From NCBI GenBank assembly GCA_900762015.1, contig CAAFEX010000019.1, positions 1 to 26,686 of the forward strand: a stretch of DNA of 26,686 nt. The letters run 5' to 3'. Shown here in pieces: positions 22,632-26,686 of the stretch. Numbering within the stretch: position 1 is the first letter of the stretch; the number at the start of each line of letters is the position of its first letter. The notes beneath the pieces are model-generated. The model had not been told where the DNA came from. It worked only from the letters and a program-made list of their open reading frames with translations, and did not search any database. The translations under genes were made by a program, and so were the position numbers. Source of the DNA: an uncultured Collinsella sp. (GTDB taxonomy: Bacteria; Actinomycetota; Coriobacteriia; Coriobacteriales; Coriobacteriaceae).

Positions 22632-22661
22632 CTACCCAGTTTACCTGTGTGTTCCATAACC

Positions 22662-22691
22662 TGCCGACAATTTTTCGGCAATTTGGAATTT
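22662..22691 (+). terminator. Possible weak terminator after cca
   Basis: TGCCGA (22662-22667) pairs with TCGGCA (22675-22680) across CAATTTT. The following ATTTGGAATTT is A/T-rich but not a pure T-run. Confidence 0.4.
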
Positions 22692-22695
22692 CTTC

Positions 22696-22724
22696 TTGCG
22701 CTGATGTTTTTTGTCCCGTAATAT
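22696..22724 (+). promoter_or_regulatory. Possible promoter of the tRNA-Glu pair
   Basis: TTGCGC (22696-22701) and TAATAT (22719-22724) are 17 bases apart and lie 35 bases before the first tRNA. An overlapping TATATT at 22722 could be the real -10. The match is partial, but a promoter is expected here. Confidence 0.4.
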
Positions 22725-22758
22725 ATTTCCTCGCAGCACGGCAGTGCAGATGTCATGT

Positions 22759-22835
22759 GGCCCGTTCGTCTAGCGGTTTAGGACGCCGCCCTCTCAAGGC
22801 GGAGATCACCAGTTCGAATCTGGTACGGGCTACCA
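22759..22835 (+). tRNA. tRNA-Glu (anticodon CUC), first copy
   Basis: The acceptor strand GGCCCGT pairs with ACGGGCT, with a G-U first pair. The D-arm begins GTCTAG. The anticodon stem CCGCC/GGCGG encloses the loop CTCTCAA, giving anticodon CTC, which reads GAG. The T-arm is ACCAG-TTCGAAT-CTGGT. CCA is encoded. GAG is the dominant Glu codon in the neighbouring genes, which fits a high demand for this tRNA. Confidence 0.97.
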
Positions 22836-22857
22836 CTTCTTTTCTGCTGAGGCCTAT

Positions 22858-22934
22858 GGCCCGTTCGTCTAGCGGTTTAGGACGCCGCCCTCTCAAGGCG
22901 GAGATCACCAGTTCGAATCTGGTACGGGCTACCA
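22858..22934 (+). tRNA. tRNA-Glu (anticodon CUC), second identical copy
   Basis: The 77-base gene is identical to the first copy, including the encoded CCA, and starts 99 bases later. A 22-base spacer separates them, and a terminator follows. They are probably cotranscribed and cut apart. Confidence 0.97.
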
Positions 22935-22944
22935 CGCATCTGAT

Positions 22945-22976
22945 ACCCGGTCTTTCCACGGAAGGCCGGGTTTTTT
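22945..22976 (+). terminator. Intrinsic terminator after the tRNA-Glu pair
   Basis: ACCCGG (22945-22950) pairs with CCGGGT, with an inner CTTTCC/GGAAGG stem, followed by TTTTTT. Confidence 0.92.
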
Positions 22977-23084
22977 ATTATCAAACAACTGTCTGTCATT
23001 CCCGTTTGAACAAGAGCTTTGCGTTCTGCTTATGGCCCTTACGGGTACAATAACCAAGATATTTTGACTGTAAGAAGGAGTCTC

Positions 23085-24392
23085 ATGACGGAGTCCTCTC
23101 AGCATACGTCCAAGCCCCAGGTCGAGGTTGAGGCCTCGGGCGGCGATGACAATAAGAGCGCACGCCGCGGCGCCATCTTTATCGGCGTCGTGCTGGTGGG
23201 TTATATCGTCTATCTGGTGGTAACCGGGCAGATGGGGCAGTTCTGGGCCGCTATGTCGAGCGTCCAGGCGTCATGGCTCGTTGTCGCGTGTCTTTGCATG
23301 TTCATGTATCTGTTCTTTGGCATTGTGGCCTATGCGATCGCTGTCTGGCTCGACCCCAATTCACCCGTTGGCATTCGCGACCTGATCTCGGTCGAGGCGA
23401 GTGGCATCTTCTTTGGCAACCTCACACCTATGATGATGGGCTCTACGCCTGCCCAGATCTACCGCCTGACCAAAGCGGGCCAAAACGTGGGCGAAGCGGG
23501 TGCCACGCAGTTCACCCGATTTATTGTGTATCAGTTTGGCCTCGTTGCCTGGGGCGCTATCCTATTGCTTGCTCGCATGCCGTTTTTTGCCGAGCGCTAT
23601 GGCGACATGACGCTGCTGTGCGTCTTTAGTTTTGGCGGTCACTGCTGCATCCTGCTCGGCATCTTCGCCGTCGCGCTCATGCCTAAGACCGTCACGCGCG
23701 TCGCCCATTGCATCATCAATTGGCTCGAGCGCATAGGTGTCTCGGCCACTAAGATCGATGGATGGCGCTCGTTTGTCGATGGCGAGATCTACTCCTTCTC
23801 CGAGAAGTTCAAGCTTTCGGCCGGACATTTTTCGTCCATGCTGCTCACCGTGTTTATCACCATGCTGCAGCTCGCGTTTTTCTATCTGGTGCCGTATTTC
23901 CTGATGCTTGCCTTTGGCCACCACGAGGTTGACTTTTTCTCGGTCATGGCCGCGAGCGCCTTTGTCCAGCTGCTGAGCTCCGCGGTCCCCTTGCCCGGTG
24001 GAACTGGTGGCGCTGAGGGCGGCTTTGCATTGTTCTTGGGTCATTTCTTTGGGTCGGCTTCGACCGCCGGCTATCTTTTGTGGCGCCTTATTACGTTTAT
24101 CGCGCCGACCATTTTGGCTGCGCCCCTGCTGGGCCTTAAGAGCGCCCACAACGAGAGCATCCATGCGCGCTGGGATCGTGTGATGCGCAAGCTCGGCCGT
24201 ACGCCTCAGACGCCCTCTGCGCCCACTAAGCCGCACTCCATGAATGCTGTCACCGTTGATCCCAAGAAGCACGCTCAGAAGGCTTCTGGGACCGCTAAGC
24301 CGGCTCATAAAGCCTATGTGCGCCAGACAGGCGACGGTATCCGCGTGTCTCCGTCGGCACTTAATAAGAAGAAGCACCCTAAGTCTCAGTAG
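23085..24392 (+). CDS. Lysylphosphatidylglycerol synthase transmembrane/flippase-like family membrane protein
   Basis: This 435-residue polytopic membrane protein resembles the UPF0104/YbhN family and the transmembrane part of MprF. It has no aminoacyl-transferase domain, so a flippase or transport role is more likely than lipid lysylation. The first helix is GAIFIGVVLVGYIVYLVV (about residues 29-48), the second near 64-90. The conserved IFFGNLTPMMMGSTPAQIYRL follows, and the late motif SAVPLPGGTGGAEGGF is characteristic. A cytoplasmic lysine-rich tail of about 70 residues ends the protein. AAGGAG lies four bases before the ATG at 23085; an in-frame start at 23019 has none. The transported lipid cannot be deduced. 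A TetR gene follows. Confidence 0.85.
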   Translation: MTESSQHTSKPQVEVEASGGDDNKSARRGAIFIGVVLVGYIVYLVVTGQMGQFWAAMSSVQASWLVVACLCMFMYLFFGIVAYAIAVWLDPNSPVGIRDLISVEASGIFFGNLTPMMMGSTPAQIYRLTKAGQNVGEAGATQFTRFIVYQFGLVAWGAILLLARMPFFAERYGDMTLLCVFSFGGHCCILLGIFAVALMPKTVTRVAHCIINWLERIGVSATKIDGWRSFVDGEIYSFSEKFKLSAGHFSSMLLTVFITMLQLAFFYLVPYFLMLAFGHHEVDFFSVMAASAFVQLLSSAVPLPGGTGGAEGGFALFLGHFFGSASTAGYLLWRLITFIAPTILAAPLLGLKSAHNESIHARWDRVMRKLGRTPQTPSAPTKPHSMNAVTVDPKKHAQKASGTAKPAHKAYVRQTGDGIRVSPSALNKKKHPKSQ

Positions 24393-24441
24393 GGCAGTCG
24401 TGCGTTCTTCATGATGCAGGGCATATTTGTGCTGTATGGGG

Positions 24442-24465
24442 GATAATCCTCTTACGTAGATTATC
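24442..24465. promoter_or_regulatory. Dyad upstream of the TetR-type gene, candidate operator
   Basis: GATAATC (24442-24448) and GATTATC (24459-24465) are perfect inverse arms around a 10-base spacer that contains TACGTA. The left arm overlaps a GATAAT that could be a -10 element. TetR proteins often bind such dyads in their own promoters; the binding is inferred. Confidence 0.55.
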
Positions 24466-24508
24466 TCTCATCTGTTGATGAATGCCCGCATATCGAAGGG
24501 ACACGTCC

Positions 24509-25120
24509 ATGGACACCAGCAAACCGCGTCTTGATCGCCGCATTGTTCGCAGCCGCAATGCCATCCTTTCCGCTTTCGAGCGCCTGCTCATGGAAAAGCC
24601 GCTGGCAGACATTACGGTGAGTGCCATCGCGCGCGAGGCCAATGTCGACCGCAAGACCTTTTACGTGCACTTTGGTACGGTTGATGGCTTGCTCGATGCC
24701 ATTGCCGTCGATGTGGTGGAGATGATTGTCGACTCGGTCGAGAAAACGCTTGCCTCCATGGACGGCGACACCAACGAACGCGCCCTGGGCGCGGCGGCGA
24801 CCTTCTTTAAAACCGTTAACGAGGCACTGTGCAACAACCTGGTGCTCAATCGTCAGCTGATCGAGAACATTCCGCTCGATGATTTTATGGCTCGTCTTCG
24901 TGCGCCGCTCGAACACGAGATTGCCGAGCGCGATCTGCTGCCCCAAGGTCTCAAGGACGAGATGTTCGACTACTATCTGGCGTTTTTGCTGTCGGGTATT
25001 ATCGGTATCTATCGCACGTGGGCGCTGTCTGACGGTTCGGTTCCTATCGAGCGCGTCTCTGAGGTCGCCAACGACCTGACTCTCAATGGCCTGTCGAGTC
25101 TGGAATCTCGCTTGGATTAG
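24509..25120 (+). CDS. TetR/AcrR family transcriptional regulator
   Basis: This 203-residue regulator has a TetR-type DNA-binding domain at about residues 12-60: AILSAFERLLMEKPLADITVSAIAREANVDRKTFYVHFG, shown here only to mark the helix-turn-helix ending in the RKTFYVHF recognition helix. The remaining helical C-terminal domain would bind an unknown ligand. The ATG at 24509 has GAAGGG eight bases upstream; an in-frame start at 24482 lies before that site. It has its own intergenic region with a candidate operator dyad. Its targets may include itself or the membrane protein upstream, but nothing in the sequence fixes the ligand. Confidence 0.88.
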   Translation: MDTSKPRLDRRIVRSRNAILSAFERLLMEKPLADITVSAIAREANVDRKTFYVHFGTVDGLLDAIAVDVVEMIVDSVEKTLASMDGDTNERALGAAATFFKTVNEALCNNLVLNRQLIENIPLDDFMARLRAPLEHEIAERDLLPQGLKDEMFDYYLAFLLSGIIGIYRTWALSDGSVPIERVSEVANDLTLNGLSSLESRLD

Positions 25121-25158
25121 GCCTACTGCCGGCATATGTTCCCAAGCATCCCTTCAAT

Positions 25159-25190
25159 AAGTTGCGGTGAAATAGTGTCTGTTTTTGCTT
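25159..25190. repeat. Partial copy of the palindromic intergenic repeat
   Basis: The first 17 bases, AAGTTGCGGTGAAATAG, match exactly the reverse complement of the right arm of the repeat at 16473-16549. The next 15 bases match at about 10 positions. No facing arm is evident, so it may be a half-element or relic. Confidence 0.6.
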
Positions 25191-25233
25191 CTAGATAGCA
25201 TATGGGGGTGCGGACGATTGGAAATCCTGTTCA

Positions 25234-25262
25234 CGAGGTTCTCCGGCGCCTTGGAGACCTCG
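25234..25262. other. Hairpin in the TetR to ABC-transporter gap
   Basis: CGAGGTTCTCC (25234-25244) pairs with GGAGACCTCG (25253-25262) with one bulged T. It lies between the convergent TetR and ATPase genes. No T-run follows, so termination is uncertain. Confidence 0.4.
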
Positions 25263-25308
25263 CCGGCGTAGGAGCTGTAGCCTGAGGATCCTTAAAAGAA
25301 AGTCCACT

Positions 25309-26490
25309 TTATCCTTCCCACTCCAAATGGGAATCCTCCGATGCGCCTTCGCACGCTCGCATGACCTCGATACCATGCGAGCGTGCGAACTCGACGAGTT
25401 CTGCGTTGCGGGCGTTTATGGTGCCGAAGGCGGCGGGGCACACGATAAGGCGCGCGCAGTGGACGAGGAGCTCTTTGGCGCGGGCTATAGTTTTATCCCC
25501 GATCGGCTCGAAGGCGCGCTCGGCCACGCATTCCGCCGCCAGGTCGCGCGCGAGCTCGCAGTCGATGTCCCCTTCGTGCAGAACACCCGCGTAGAACGCC
25601 TTGCCCTGCCGGATGAGCTGGCGAAACACAGCCGACCCCGTACCTGCGCCGGCGATGACGAACGTGTGCGTATCGCCGTGCGGGCGCCCAATTTCCACGC
25701 TGCCGAAGCGCTCGTTGAAGGTGCCATGTTGAAGGCCGTAGAGCTCGCCGATCGTCTCGCGCGTGAATATGTCCTCGGGTGCGCCGGCGCGGAAGACCCG
25801 GCCGTCTTTCACGCAAATCACCTTGTCGGCGCTTTTCTGCGCGAGCTCGAGTTCGTGGATGGACATGATGACAGCAACATTCCGCGATTTCGCAAGGTGG
25901 CGAAGTATTCGCAGCAGGTCGATCTGGTAGCGGATATCGAGATACGACGTGGGCTCGTCGAGTACGAGCACACGCGGATCCTGCGCGATGGCGCGTGCGA
26001 GCATGACGCGCTGGCGTTGCCCGTCGCTTATCTGCATGAAGTCGCGCTCGGCGAGCTCTTCCACATGTGCGGTTTTCATGGCCTCGTCGACCCGACTATG
26101 GTCGTCGGGCGAGAGTGTGCCCATTCGCCCCGTGTAGGGATGCCTTCCCGCCTCTACGATATCGCGGCAGGTGAGGAGCTCGGTCCGGGGGCGATCTGTC
26201 AGCATAACGGCAAGGTTCCTTGCGAACTCCGCCGTCTTCCATCGGGAAATCTCCCGCCCGTCGAGCTCGACCGAGCCGGCAAGCGGTGCCAGATGGCGTG
26301 TGATGGTTTTCAAGATGGTCGACTTGCCCGAGCCGTTCGGCCCGATGAGCGCCACGACGTCGCCCGCGCGAACCTCCAGATCGACGCCTTCGACTACGAC
26401 CTTCTTGTCGTAGCCCGCCGACAGGTCGCTTATGCGGAAAAGCGGCGCTCCGTCAGTCTGCGTTTTGGGCCGCGGCAAGAGTTCCCCCAT
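25309..26490 (-). CDS. FecE/BtuD-like ABC transporter ATP-binding protein with C-terminal extension
   Basis: This 393-residue ATPase belongs to the importers of iron chelates, heme or cobalamin. Walker A is GPNGSGKST (50-58). The Q-loop region reads MLTDRPR, lacking the usual glutamine. The signature is ISDGQ (154-158), Walker B VLVLDE (174-179) and the switch His is His212. Similar Q-loop and SDG signatures are, from memory, seen in a FecE subfamily. About 130 residues after position 265 form an extra domain with a glycine loop FVIAGAGTGSAVF and AGVLHEGDID. Such extensions occur in archaeal-type BtuD proteins, as I recall. The ATG directly abuts the stop of the permease gene, so the two are coupled. 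The substrate is not certain. Confidence 0.85.
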   Translation of the reverse strand: MGELLPRPKTQTDGAPLFRISDLSAGYDKKVVVEGVDLEVRAGDVVALIGPNGSGKSTILKTITRHLAPLAGSVELDGREISRWKTAEFARNLAVMLTDRPRTELLTCRDIVEAGRHPYTGRMGTLSPDDHSRVDEAMKTAHVEELAERDFMQISDGQRQRVMLARAIAQDPRVLVLDEPTSYLDIRYQIDLLRILRHLAKSRNVAVIMSIHELELAQKSADKVICVKDGRVFRAGAPEDIFTRETIGELYGLQHGTFNERFGSVEIGRPHGDTHTFVIAGAGTGSAVFRQLIRQGKAFYAGVLHEGDIDCELARDLAAECVAERAFEPIGDKTIARAKELLVHCARLIVCPAAFGTINARNAELVEFARSHGIEVMRACEGASEDSHLEWEG

Positions 26491-26686
26491 CTACCTCACC
26501 CGCTTCTTCAACATGAGTGCGATAACCACCGGCGCGCCGAAGATAGCGGTGACGGCGCTGATGGAAAGCTCGACGGGAGAGAACAGCGTGCGCGCGATCA
26601 AATCGCAGCCCGCGCAGAAGATGGCGCCTCCCAAGAAGCACGCAGGAATCACGCGGATGGGCTTCGACGACTTCAGCGCCGACTTC
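26491..26686 (-). CDS. FecCD-family ABC transporter permease (C-terminal end, truncated by the window)
   Basis: The last 64 residues of a permease are read on the minus strand before a TAG at 26491-26493. They show the FecCD/BtuC C-terminal pattern: IRVIPACFLGGAIFCAGCDL, then ARTLFSPVELSISAVTAIFG and APVVIALMLKKR. The proline-glutamate segment SPVELSISAVTAIFGAP matches the ELPVGIVTALIGAPFF region of the family. The gene continues past the right edge. It would form the membrane channel working with the adjacent ATPase. A substrate-binding protein, if present, is outside the window. Confidence 0.88.
   Translation of the reverse strand, partial: KSALKSSKPIRVIPACFLGGAIFCAGCDLIARTLFSPVELSISAVTAIFGAPVVIALMLKKRVR

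Noticed and set aside
22753..22959. Open frame across the tRNA-Glu pair with a repeated peptide
   Set aside because: The repeated peptide is just the translation of the two identical tRNA genes.
25202..25285. A 27-codon open frame between the TetR gene and the ATPase
   Set aside because: It has an ATG and ends in TGA, but no ribosome site and no recognised homology. It overlaps a hairpin, so chance is the simplest explanation; a gene remnant cannot be excluded.

Overview
The window looks like a chromosomal segment of a high-GC Coriobacteriia member, most likely Collinsella or a close relative. The case rests on the strong GC bias at third codon positions, the alaS-ruvX-mltG and tlyA-nadK-recN gene orders shared by Gram-positive bacteria, and the presence of an Asp23 protein, a PTS sugar economy and a YqeG phosphatase. 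The genus is inferred from general impression; no database search was possible.

Positions 1-13192 form a dense plus-strand housekeeping block. It runs alaS, ruvX, mltG, yqeG-like phosphatase, aroK and a divergent aroB-like gene with almost no gaps. It continues with an M24 peptidase, efp, an Asp23 gene, nusB, xseB, tlyA, nadK and recN. The block covers tRNA charging, DNA repair, peptidoglycan strand termination, the shikimate pathway, translation elongation and transcription antitermination. Several junctions overlap by 4 to 11 bases, which suggests translational coupling.

Positions 13200-21105 are a sugar phosphotransferase (PTS) region. A minus-strand RpiR-type regulator is divergent from a single-polypeptide fructose permease (EIIB-EIIC-EIIA). 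Then come HPr, Enzyme I and two tandem 1-phosphofructokinase-like kinases. Together these could take phosphate from PEP through EI, HPr and EIIA/EIIB to incoming fructose, then make fructose 1,6-bisphosphate. Terminator-like hairpins separate most of the units. The rpiR-fruA intergenic region holds a large dyad, spaced direct repeats and two leader hairpins.

Positions 21237-25120 hold a CCA-adding enzyme, two identical tRNA-Glu(CUC) genes in tandem, a membrane protein of the lysylphosphatidylglycerol synthase transmembrane/flippase family, and a TetR regulator with a candidate operator. The last 1.4 kb is on the minus strand. It carries the end of a FecCD-type permease gene abutting a FecE/BtuD-like ATPase with an extra C-terminal domain, part of a metal-chelate or cobalamin importer that continues beyond the window.

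I see no CRISPR array, insertion sequence, phage or defence system. The most unusual items are an AroB-family protein that has lost all three metal ligands, a palindromic intergenic repeat with a second partial copy 8.6 kb away, the regulatory architecture between rpiR and fruA, and the duplicated fruK-like genes.
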